Of a stretch of 64,000 nt of DNA, positions 37,322-47,500 are shown piece by piece. Both the position numbers and the translations under genes were made by a program. The notes beneath the pieces were generated by a model. It had not been told where the DNA came from and ran no database searches. It was given only the letters and a program-made list of their open reading frames with translations. This DNA is from CAZJJK01 sp964546285 (lineage in GTDB: Bacteria > Spirochaetota > Spirochaetia > Treponematales > Breznakiellaceae), in NCBI GenBank assembly GCA_964546285.1, contig CAZJJK010000002.1, positions 46,265-110,264 on the forward strand. The letters run 5' to 3'. Position 1 is the stretch's first letter; the number at the start of each line of letters is the position of its first letter.

Positions 37322-37895
37322 TAAACGCCGCCGGGAAATTCTGGACCGGGCGCTGGACGTTTTTATGGATGAGGGCTTTGAGGACGCCACTTTTCAGAAA
37401 ATAGCCGACCGCTGCGGAATAACGAGGACGACGCTTTATATTTATTTTAGGAATAAGAAAGAAATTTTTAATTGGAGTATAAAGCAGCTTTTAGCCGCGG
37501 TGGAGGAAGACCTAGCTCAAGTACGCGTAGACGCTCAAACCGCGCCGGAAAAGCTTAAAAAGGTTATCGCCACCATCCTTACGCGTTTAGAGGAAAATCA
37601 TAGATTGCTTTCCGTGGTTCTCAACTACCTGCTCCATATATCAAAGAGCGGCAACGATCCGGATTACCGGGTACGCAAGCGCACAATCCGGCTGAGGCAT
37701 ATTCTAGCTACAATTATTATCGATGGCGTGCGGAAGGGAGAATTGCCGCCGGTAAACGTCCGTGTGGCCGATGATCTGCTTTACGGCATAGTTGAGGCGG
37801 CTATTTTCAGGATGGCGGTTTTAAGAAAAGTTTCGGTTTCGGACATGATCCAAAGCGCCAACCTCGCCGTGGATCGCCTAGCGCGATTCGAATAG
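37299..37895 (+). CDS. TetR-family transcriptional regulator
   Basis: 198 residues with the N-terminal helix-turn-helix RREILDRALDVFMDEGFEDATFQKIADRCGITRTTLYIYFRNKKEIF (residues about 10-56), the classical TetR DNA-binding domain. The C-terminal ligand domain (about 60-198) is helical and not assignable. A GGGGGG stretch precedes ATG 37299, inside the end of the methyltransferase gene. The gene is complete, but the assembly gap begins 17 bases after its stop, and its last bases are repeated on the far side of that gap. Its target is unknown; the lipoprotein downstream is a candidate. Confidence 0.92.
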   Translation: MSIIVEHDKRRREILDRALDVFMDEGFEDATFQKIADRCGITRTTLYIYFRNKKEIFNWSIKQLLAAVEEDLAQVRVDAQTAPEKLKKVIATILTRLEENHRLLSVVLNYLLHISKSGNDPDYRVRKRTIRLRHILATIIIDGVRKGELPPVNVRVADDLLYGIVEAAIFRMAVLRKVSVSDMIQSANLAVDRLARFE

Positions 37896-37911
37896 CTGGA
37901 TTAAGCTAGTC

Positions 37912-38011
37912 NNNNNNNNNNNNNNNNNNNNNNNNNNNNNNNNNNNNNNNNNNNNNNNNNNNNNNNNNNNNNNNNNNNNNNNNNNNNNNNNNNNNNNNNN
38001 NNNNNNNNNNN
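37912..38011. other. Assembly gap (100 N) with duplicated flanks
   Basis: The 55 bases before the gap (37857-37911) are repeated exactly as the first 55 bases after it (38012-38066). A 55-base exact overlap is what a k=55 assembly graph leaves at unjoined contig ends. The TetR gene end is therefore written twice, and the true gap is probably zero. Confidence 0.88.
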
Positions 38012-38131
38012 GCCAACCTCGCCGTGGATCGCCTAGCGCGATTCGAATAGCTGGATTAAGCTAGTCTGATAGGACCTCTCCTCATTCGTTAGAACAAAAT
38101 CGATGAGATCAAAGTCAGAGGAGCGTCAAAT

Positions 38132-39019
38132 ATGTCAAGGATTAAAGCGTTTTTATTGATCGCGGCGGCTTTAGTCGCGCTTACGGCCTGCGACAAACGA
38201 CCTGAAAGCGTTTTTTTCTACGCCAATACGGATACAGTCGCCAAGGCCGAAATAGCGAAAGCCGTGGAAGCATACAATAGCCAAACGGAGCGTTTTATCG
38301 TTGAACTGGTGGACGCCGCCGCGGAGCGGATAGATGTTACGTTGGGACCCTATGTTGAGGGCGGCATAGCCTGGCGCAGTATTAGCTGGCGCTTATGGAC
38401 CAGGCTTGAAACCTTAGCCGGGGCTGAAGGTACGCTTAATCGTTCAATCATTAGGTTACTCAGGGAAGACAAAATGAGCGCGGAAGACTTCGCGAGCTTA
38501 GCGAAAGAGCTCCGCGCGCTTAATATCGATCCGCTCATAATACCAAAGATACCGGCATCGTATACTATGGCGTTGAGGCGTTATCTAGCGTATGTCGCCG
38601 GGGAGGCCGCCTACGATACATGGAAGGAGTCTGGCCTTATACGGGAAGCGGCTGACGTAAGGACGGCGGTAAACGCCATCGTCAGCGGCCAGGCGGCTTT
38701 TATAATTGCCAGCGACCAAATGGGGTCTTGGCTAGGCCGTTCCGTGGATAACCATCCGGAAAGCTTTTCCCTGCCCGGCAGCTTAACGGAAGCTTCCGCC
38801 TGGGTGATCGGCAGGGGCGAAAATTTCGTCGTCGCCGAAAAGCCCAACAGCGATAGGGCCGTTATCGATTTTTTAAGCTACCTCACAAGCAAGGGCATAG
38901 CCCAGAACTTTGAGAAAACCCTTAATGGGACCTTCTATTATTGGACTGAAGCCCCGGCCAAGGGCCAATACCCCGCGCTTATAGGCCCCACGGACTTCCT
39001 TGATCCTGAACGGCCATAA
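38132..39019 (+). CDS. Solute-binding-like lipoprotein
   Basis: 295 residues. Signal peptide MSRIKAFLLIAAALVALTAC with lipobox Cys20. The mature part resembles a shortened periplasmic substrate-binding protein: N-terminal FFYANTDTVAKAEIAKAVEAYNSQTERFIVELVD and C-terminal ASAWVIGRGENFVVAEKPNSDRAVIDFLSYLTS, which is like the family 1 (sugar) binding-protein C-lobe. It is clearly shorter than typical family 1 binding proteins (about 400), and no ABC permease or ATPase genes are near, so it may be an orphan or have a different role. GAGGAG precedes the ATG. The stop codon lies inside the left 12-bp duplication of an inserted element. Confidence 0.72.
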   Translation: MSRIKAFLLIAAALVALTACDKRPESVFFYANTDTVAKAEIAKAVEAYNSQTERFIVELVDAAAERIDVTLGPYVEGGIAWRSISWRLWTRLETLAGAEGTLNRSIIRLLREDKMSAEDFASLAKELRALNIDPLIIPKIPASYTMALRRYLAYVAGEAAYDTWKESGLIREAADVRTAVNAIVSGQAAFIIASDQMGSWLGRSVDNHPESFSLPGSLTEASAWVIGRGENFVVAEKPNSDRAVIDFLSYLTSKGIAQNFEKTLNGTFYYWTEAPAKGQYPALIGPTDFLDPERP

Positions 39020-39273
39020 GCGACACTTACTGCTGCCAATTCTGTTGAAAGCTAGAGTTTCTGATCTCCACATCGTATTCTGTGTTAAGCATGGACCTGG
39101 ATATAGCTTGAGCCAATAAGTTTGATATCACTAATCCCTTATTAGTCAGAAAAGGTCTGTATCAAGCAGATTCTGCCTAAAAATCCACGAACGAAATAGA
39201 GTAAATATCCGTTGGCTATGAAAAACCACAGTTGGACTTTGCAACAAAATTGGCAGCAGTACATAAGCGACAC
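39015..39273. mobile_element. MITE-like element with 12-bp flanking duplication
   Basis: An exact 12-bp direct repeat CATAAGCGACAC occurs at 39015-39026 and 39262-39273. Just inside it are inverted ends: TACTGCTGCCAATTCTGTTG (39028-39047) and its reverse complement with one mismatch (39242-39261). The about 235 bases between are AT-richer than the neighbours and carry no transposase. This is the structure of a non-autonomous transposon with a target duplication. IS4-type elements are known for 9-13 bp duplications, so an IS4 relative is a reasonable parent. The left duplication includes the TAA stop of the lipoprotein gene, which survived insertion. Confidence 0.7.
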
Positions 39274-39293
39274 ACTTAAGCTTCTATCAACAG

Positions 39294-39330
39294 AGGGGCT
39301 TTCAAAAGCCTCACGCTTTTGAAAGCCCCT
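39294..39330. terminator. Bidirectional terminator between convergent genes
   Basis: A perfect 16-bp stem, AGGGGCTTTCAAAAGC (39294-39309) and its reverse complement (39315-39330), with a 5-base loop. It lies just beyond the stop of the giant minus-strand gene and faces the plus-strand lipoprotein gene. The plus-strand tail ATTCTTTAAG is modestly T-rich; the minus-strand tail is poorer. Confidence 0.8.
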
Positions 39331-39335
39331 ATTCT

Positions 39336-41510
39336 TTAAGGTAGAGCCGTATAACTAGCTTCCTCAATGCCAGTAACGCCATTAAAGCCTATATAGGGCC
39401 GGGTACCGTCCAAATAGGTAAAGGTCGGCGCGGGCATTACCGTATTGGTATCCGAACCCCGAATGGATACGGTTTCCCAGCCGCCGGAGAACACACCAGA
39501 GGTAGAAATACCATGGCCGAAGGCCGCTTCCTGCGTGGGATACGACATTCGCAGAGCGTTGGCCCCTGACGAGAAAGCTGACGAGTACGTCGTAATGATA
39601 GGGCGATAATCCGCGGTGCCGAAATCGCGTATCGCGATAGAATTGTATTGGCCGGCGTTGACCAAGCCCTCAACCCTGACTACTTCTTCGGCGCTGAATG
39701 AACCGCTCTGAGTAGTATCGCCGCCCGGACTGAATGACAAGCGGGCGTACTTCAGATACCCGTTGTCCGAATCTTGGTAGGCTAGATGCACTTTCCCGGC
39801 GGGATCCACCGTGACGGCCACATATTTGCCTACATTCGTATCAACGATATAGGTATATGGCGCCGTATACTGATTGCTCCATTTCCACTTAACGGCCTCG
39901 CCGNNNNNNNNNNTATCGCCAGGGTTGGTCATATCGGCGTACTTTAGGCCTTTGTTGAACACGATTTTAAGAGCTTTGGCCTTTTCGTCGTAATAGGCCA
40001 GGAAGCCGTAAATTTCGTCTGTACCAAGGCCGTATACATTAGAGGAGTCGGCGAATACCGCTAAGTCAAAGAATTCCGAATCATTGCCGGAAGCGGTTAT
40101 CTCAATCCGATTTCTAGGCGTTTGGATACCGTAGTTTAGGGCGCCGCTATTGCCCGATGTAGGCATAGTACTAGTGCCGGCCGCGATGAAATGCTTATCC
40201 AGATTGGAATAGAACAAAGCGGGGAAGCCCGTGACTCCGCCGGCTATCGTATTCCGATCCGCGACGGTACCATCGCCATAATAGACGGCGGCGTTGCTCG
40301 CGACGTCGGCGGTATCGCTACCGGTCTGGAAGCCGTAGAAAACGATGGACCGCGTATTGGTGGAGTTGTCCAAATAAACAGCGTAAGACTTGGAAGCGTC
40401 AGTCCCATTGCCCACCGTTTTCAGCTTCATATTGGAGTAACGGTTAAGCTTGGAATCGATATAGCTTACGTCGTCATAGAAGTCGGTTTCGGTATCATAA
40501 TCCTTGAACGATAGGTTGCCTAAGCCGAGTCTTGGATGATCCTGCGCCGTCTTATAGAAAATAGCGTTATACGCGTCGTCGCCGGATGAAGTCTCCGCCG
40601 TATAACTGTACGCGCCATTGACAGCCCCCCACAAAGCCGATCCAAAATAGCCCCAATTGTCGTAGAAAGAAGTAAACCAACTATTATCGGTTAACAGGTA
40701 TTGATAATTGGGATACCCAGCGGCGCTATTATTGGTCCAGACGAAATCGCCGCCGTCTAAAGCGAAACTCTTTGTGATCTGTCTGGACGCGTCGGCCGCG
40801 CCTTGGTAATGCCAGTATTCGTTCCCGTTCTGGATGTAGGACCAGTCAAAGGCGCTCGCGTCCTGGTCGGGCTTCATAACGGCATTAGTCTTGCCGACCA
40901 AGCCGGTTTGCTTAAGCTGCCAAACGACCATATATCGGTCATCCAATAAAGTGGAGTGATAAAGACTGCTTTCCTTATTCCGCGCTTCCGTCGTGGAATT
41001 GTTATTGTTTTGGCTCGCGGCGCCATTGTTTGTGGCTACGATATAGCCATTGGTAGCGATGGCGCCGCTGGAGTCCAGCACCCCCACCCAAACGGTGGCG
41101 TAGCTGCTATCACCCGCGGTCGGCGTCAGGTCAACACCGCCGGAACCGGCCGTATCGGTCGCGCCAAGCGTAATGGAGGCGGCGGCCGTTCCCGGAAGAT
41201 TATAGCCCAAAACTTGGATGGAGCTGAGCCGATATACTTTACCGGTTCCGGTCGCCGGACCAGTAGCCGTATAAAGTTCGCCGACCGTATTACTGACAGC
41301 GCCGGGGAAGTTGACGGTGGTACCAAGCTCCGCGATCTGGTAACGGGTGCCAATTTCCGTCTCGGTGGCGTTTTCTATAAGTACCGAAACTGGATAACGG
41401 CCCAAAGCTGTCCGCTTAATGCTTAACTGCTGCCCCGAATCCAGACCTGTCAAAAGGTCGGCGATATAGGGGACGATATCCACGGCTTTTTGCGAGACGC
41501 CGGGGGAAAC
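39336..41510 (-). other. Non-repetitive C-terminal head of the giant lipoprotein
   Basis: Residues about 7,450 to the end lack the Ig pattern. The segment is rich in Tyr, Asn, Trp and Asp and contains blade-like strands such as KVHLAYQDSDNGYLKYARLS, TGFPALFYSNLDKHFIAAG and IYGFLAYYDEKAKALKIVFN, spaced as in BNR/sialidase-like propellers. It is the membrane-distal end of the protein and the best candidate for a ligand-binding head. The 10-N gap (39904-39913) lies inside it. Confidence 0.6.
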
Positions 41511-44500
41511 GATAGTCTCGGTATCTTGGGCGCTGATATTAGGCACCGCCTTGGCGTCCTTGGCGCGAACCCATACGCTTTTGTTCAACCCAGCGCTCTG
41601 ACCGCCGCCAGCGGCGGCATCCCAATCAATGGAAGCTGTATCCAAATAGTATTCCCACGCGTAGTCGGTGCCTAGCAGCACATCCGACGAAATCGGCGAG
41701 AAGGAGGCTGTAGCCGGCCAAGTAAGGCCGCCGTCAAAACTCAACTCAACGGCGCTGACGGCCGTATTATCCCAAGCCGTACCAGTAATTTTGACCGTAC
41801 CGGACAGATCGGCGTCAAGGGCGTCCGGGCTGTCGGCCTTAGCCTCTATATGGCCGCCGGAGGACAGGCGATAGCTAGTGGATGGCGCGCCGCTGAAGAC
41901 CAGGGCTGGGCCAGCTCCCGCCGCCGCGCTTAACTGGAAGCTTGTCTCGCCCAAATTGTAGATATAGTAGGGGGTCGCCCGAGCCAAGCCAAGAGGCGCT
42001 GACTCGCTGGTAAAGTACAGCTTATCGCCGTCATCCAGCCAAGCTGGCGGGGTGACGCTGACGGTACCGTCGCTGATAGCGGTATCGGCGACAGCCAGGC
42101 TCAACGGGCCCTGTCCAGCTATCCACATATCGGCATGGTCAGAGGGTGAGAAATCATCGATAAAGGCTATCGGTTTGGTATTGTCGTCATTATCGACCCA
42201 TACCGATATGGTTGAGGAGGCTACGTTACCATCGTTATCCTCCACCTGGAAGGTGATATCGTATTGAACACCGCTATCCCAGCTTGTAGTGTCTATCTCG
42301 CTGGTCGGAAGTCCATACGTGGGCGGTCCGGCATAGCCGGTCATGGGGATGATTGTGCCAAGCGAAGGGGTCGCGCTGACATCGGCCCCGTTCGGGGCGG
42401 TTCTGGTCCGCGAGATGGCAGCCGTATATACGGCCGTATTGATAGCCTCAGCGTCATAGGGGTCGACTTTCAGGTATAAGCTCCCTGAGGCCTTGAACAG
42501 CCCGTCATAAACGGAGGCCGCGTTGGCTGTCCCCGTGCCGCTTCCCGAAGCGCTCGCCTTAAAGAAGTCCTTAACCAGATAGGCGGCTCCATTGCCGCTG
42601 CCGGCTCCCGTAGCCCGGAAATACTCGCCCACGGCGGGAGTGCCATCCGCGCCGGCGCTGCTTAGATCGGCGGAAGCGGACGCGATCTTATAGACGCGGC
42701 CTTGCTGGAACGAACCATTATTCGTCGCGTCCATAGCGCTGACGGCGCCATAACTGGTCCATGAGGTATCCCCCAAAGCTTCAATCTTGTACCAAGCGCC
42801 TGGGCTAAAGTCGCCGGCGTTCACCGACGCGCCAAGCGGCCCGCGTTCCACAAAATCGACGCTCGGCGGATTATTGGCTATCTGACCCGCCTTAGTACCG
42901 TGGACGCTGTTTCCCGCTTCATCGGTAGCGACAAAATGTATAGCGATCGGTCCATCAACAAAGGAACGCGTATTGAGATCGGCGTACCATTCGTCATAGC
43001 CGGTTTTAGCCCTAAGCGCTTCTTGGAAACCGTCATAGTCGCCATTGGCGTTATCGTCATTGGAACCCAGTTCCGTTCGCGAATCCATCACGATGGCATA
43101 GTCCAGCCAAACACTTCCCGTCCCCGCGCCAGGCCCTGTCGCGATAAAGTAATCACGTATTTCGTACGCTTCGCCTGAACCGGAACCATTGGCGGTGGCT
43201 CTAAAATACTCGCCAAGGGAGGGATCGGCGTCCGCGCCGGCGCCGCTTAAATCCGAGGAGGCGACGGCGATCTTATACACCCGCCCCACAACAAAGGAGC
43301 CATTAGCGGTGGCGCTGGTGTCGGCGACCGCGCCCACGCTAGTCCAATCGGTATCGCCGATATCGCCAATACGATAGCGGACGCCGGGTATGAATGAAGC
43401 GGCGTTGACCGAATCCGCCGCCGGAACGCTTGTTGGGGCGGCGCTTAGGACCGGAGTCTTATAAACGACAGGCGGATTTTTAGCTATCAGCAATCCGGTT
43501 CCGCTTCCAGTCCCGGTATCGTTAGCCGTGAATTGGGTGCCAATATTGTTATTGGCGGCGCCTAGGCTGGTAAAATTAGTCGTTCCAGAAGAAAGAATTA
43601 TGTATGATCGGCCCGATACCAATTGGTTGGCTCGGACCAAGCCCTGTGGCGCGTAGACGCGGAAATCGGCGGGGCCCGCTTCCTTCACAAAGAAAGCTTC
43701 CACTTTGGCGATACCGGACACCTCGCCAGCATCCACGGCCTGACCATAGACTCGATACAGATAAGTTTCCTCTGGATTCCTTATTTCCTCGGCCGCGCTG
43801 CCTCGGAAGCTGTAGGTTTCATTAGGCGCCGTACCCAAATAGGGAAGAGCCTCAGGCGTATTGAAGGCGGCCGTCGGCGCTTGGTTGTCTATCGATAATT
43901 CGATATTCGCCGTAGCGCTCTGATTTAGCTGATCGGTAACGCGGAATAGGACCGTCAAGGTTCCGGAAGAGCCTGGATAATATGTGTCGCTATCCACGGT
44001 AAAGGGAGAGCTTATCGCGAAGCTTTGCGCGCCGGACAGGCTGGCGATAGGCTCGTTCCAGCTAAGCGTATCGCTCGTATCGTCAAATCCGACGATAGTT
44101 CTGGCGTACGCGCCGCCGATATATACCACCTCACCCGCCGTAATCCCGCTCAGGGCGCTGGCACTGGTCAGGCTGGTTGGGGTCGCTCCGCTGGAAGTTC
44201 CGGTGACCACAGCGGCTCCGGCGGCATGGAGGATAAGCGTCGTTTCAGCGGCGATGACGCTAAAGGAGCCGGAACCCGCGTCAGCCAGATCGATAGCTAA
44301 GCCAGTGGAGCTGGCGCTTACCTGAAAGCCGGAGCTTGTGTAATTTTTCACGAAATAATAGGCGTCGGCGGTCAAGGGCGCGGGAAGATCGGTTCCCGAA
44401 AAACGAACCCGCTGGCCATTGGCGAAGCCCGCTATATAGCTGTCAAAGCGATCTTCGCCCACATTAACAGCGGCCGAGCTGATAGACGCGCTGATGGTCC

Positions 44501-47500
44501 ATTCGCTCAGCTCGTTAGCGGCTAGAGCGGCCGCGGTGCCATTGTTGTAGCTTACGGAAATAGCGGCGGGCGAAGCTAGGCTCTGGTCATCAACGAAACG
44601 GGCGGCGATAGGTACCGCCGATCCTTTAGCCAGGGTCGCCAGACCCGCGGTATGAGGCAGTCCGTTAACATCGATAGAACCAACGGAAGGGACGCTCTCG
44701 TCAAGGAATAGGGTGTACGCGATAGACGGAGCGCCAAAGGTGCGGTGTCTGTCCACGGCGACGGTTTGGTATTTAACCATACCGGAGAAGCCAGTCGCGC
44801 TGGAGTTTAATTCGCCGTTGGCGTTAATGACAGTCTGCCAGACGACGCCAGAGCTAAGGGTATTAACCGGTATCCAGCTCGCCTCATTCCGATAGAGTTC
44901 CTCCACGACAAAGCTGGTCCCCACGGGCGGAGCCGCTAAAGTATAGCCTGTATGATAGCTTGGGTTCGCCGCCCAGGAGATGCTGTCCGACACGGCGTCA
45001 TACGCGCTGATGATCCGGTATTCATGTAGCCATTCCGGGGCCGTGGAAGCCGTAAAGCGGATAAGCCAACGGCCAGCCGTAATAGGCAGATCGCCGAGTG
45101 AGGTATCGGTCACCGAAAGCGCGGTGGACGTGGTCACGGTACCGGTGAAAGCATAGGTCCCGCTAGTCGCCCTATCATCGCTGAAAGCGCCATCCCCGTT
45201 AACATCCATTCGGATATAAACGGCGGCTACGCCGTCATCGGCTTGGCCGTCATCGGCGGCGGTGCCATTGACGGTTACGGCGTTGGACGCGTAATCGCCG
45301 TCCGCCGGATATGCTATGGTAGTGGAAGGGCGGTCGGTGTTGTCATCGATTTGGAAGGTGAAGGTTTGATTGCCCGCGTCATTGACATTTCCCGCCGCGT
45401 CTACGGCGATGATCCTGACTTTAGACTCGTAAATCCAGATTTCATCCGCGTCCTCAACAGAATTGGCATCACTGTCGCCGGAGACATACGTTGAATCAAG
45501 GCCGCTCCCGTCGCGCGCGCTATTACGCAATAAGCCGCTATTGAAGTCATAGGTCCAAGCGACCTGCGGGGTGGAATTCTCGACGCTTTGTTTATCAAAG
45601 TTGTTCCCCACGCCAAAGGAGACGCTCGCCGCCTCGGAGAAAGTGCCATTCATATATACAGTACCGTTGACTGGCGTGGAAAAAGCGGTTCCGCTTAGCG
45701 TTGGCGCGGCAACGCTGACGACAGGCCGAGTAGTATCAAGATAGATAGTCAGGTTTTTCGTGGATTGATTACCGTACGCGTCGGTCGCCGTGATGATGAT
45801 AGTATGCGCACCATCCGCGAGAGGAGACGTCAGCCAATTCATGGCTTGAGCGAAAGAGCCTCCTTCCAAGACAAGTTCCGCTTCGCTTCCCTCATCAACC
45901 CGATAACTAGCCGAAACCGGGCTGCCGTCAGCGATAGTCCCCGTTAGTATCCAATCATTATTTACGACAGCGGAAGCCATGGCGGCGCTGTCCAAATACT
46001 TACTTACCCTGATAGCCGTACCTGGCGTGGTACCGGCTGTTGTCGTCTCGGCGGCGGCGACAAACCATTCATTAAGCTCAGGCGTTTCATCCGCGCCCAG
46101 CGCTGTCCAATCGGCGCCAACGCCAAGATCCAAGATCTTATACGCCGCGCCAAGGGTAAAGGACTCGTTCGTCGCCGTAAGCAAAGAGGAATCATACAAG
46201 CCATCGTCGCGGTCAAATAAAACCAAGCGATCCAAAGCGACAGTCGGCGCGCCGGCGTCGTACGCGAAATAGGTTGGATAATCCTGCCATCCGGGGGCCG
46301 CGTCGCCGTCGCTCTGCTCCCATTTAAAGGAAGAACCGCGATCGGTGAAAGCCGGCGCGTCCTTATCGCCGACTAGGACATTGAAAAAGTGAACGCCTTC
46401 GGACAAGCCGGTGAACAGGTGCCCAAAACTAACGGTGCCGCCGGCGGAGCCGTCTAAATCCGGCTTATCGGAAACGGCGACATAGGAAGGACTGGCGGCA
46501 TCTAAGGATATAAGGACCTTATTGGCCATAACGCCGTCGTCATCCAGCGCTGTCGCGATCAATTGGGGGGCGGAATCGAATTTATTGTGGAAGAGGATAT
46601 AGCCGCCCGATGGGTTGGAAGCGGCGTTGGGAGTGAAACTCAGCGTATCGCTAAGATCGTCAAAGGAAACGACTTTCCCGATAAAGCCACTCGCCAATTG
46701 GAGATACCAAGTATCGTCAATGGGCGCTCCGCTTAAGGCCGAGTCCACAAAACTATTCAAAGAGGAGCTTGATTCTATAGTCCCGCGATAGGCGCCCATG
46801 GTCATATTTTTGAATTCAAGCACGGGCCTATCCGCGTCTTGGTTGATAATTTCCGCTAGGCTGTCGCTTTGTCCGCTATTACCCGCTTCATCCACCGCGG
46901 CGAAGGCGATATTGTAGCCGAGGTCCGAACCGAGGTTATGGATAGATGTGGTATCCAGGCTGAAGGTCCATGATGTTGAGCCAGCGACATCAGCGGTTGA
47001 CCAGCCATTGGTCGTCGTCCAAACACCGGAAGCTTCCGTACCGGGCGGATCGAAGGCCGGGGCGCCGCCAGTTCCGTGCCAGGCGTAAACCCTATGCACG
47101 GATGACGACGCGTCGCTCGCGCTTCCGCTAAACAGCATCGTTCCATTGAGTTTTCCGCTTGGATCGTTAGGCGTAATGGTCGGGTTCAACGTATCGGCCT
47201 TAAAGCTAAAGGTCTTTATGGTCTGGCGCCCCCAGTAATCCGTTACGCGAACCTGAACGGGCACGGAAGCGGCCGCGGGCGATAACGAAGCGCGGCTAAG
47301 GGTCCATGATACGGAGGAAGCCGGCGTAAACGCGTCAACAGGCGTCCAGCCTTGATAGTTATCGCCGCTGCCCTCATCGTAGACGCCATCATTATCCAAA
47401 TCCAAGCGGATATCGATGGCGGTGACACGAACGCTGTCAACGGCCGACCCGCCAAGGGTAAGCGTGCCGTTGAAGTAGGAATTCTCCACCACGCCGCTCT

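Noticed and set aside
37857..38066. Direct repeats around the second N gap as a duplicated gene end or attachment site
   Set aside because: Exact 55-base copies touching the N run are best explained as an assembly overlap.
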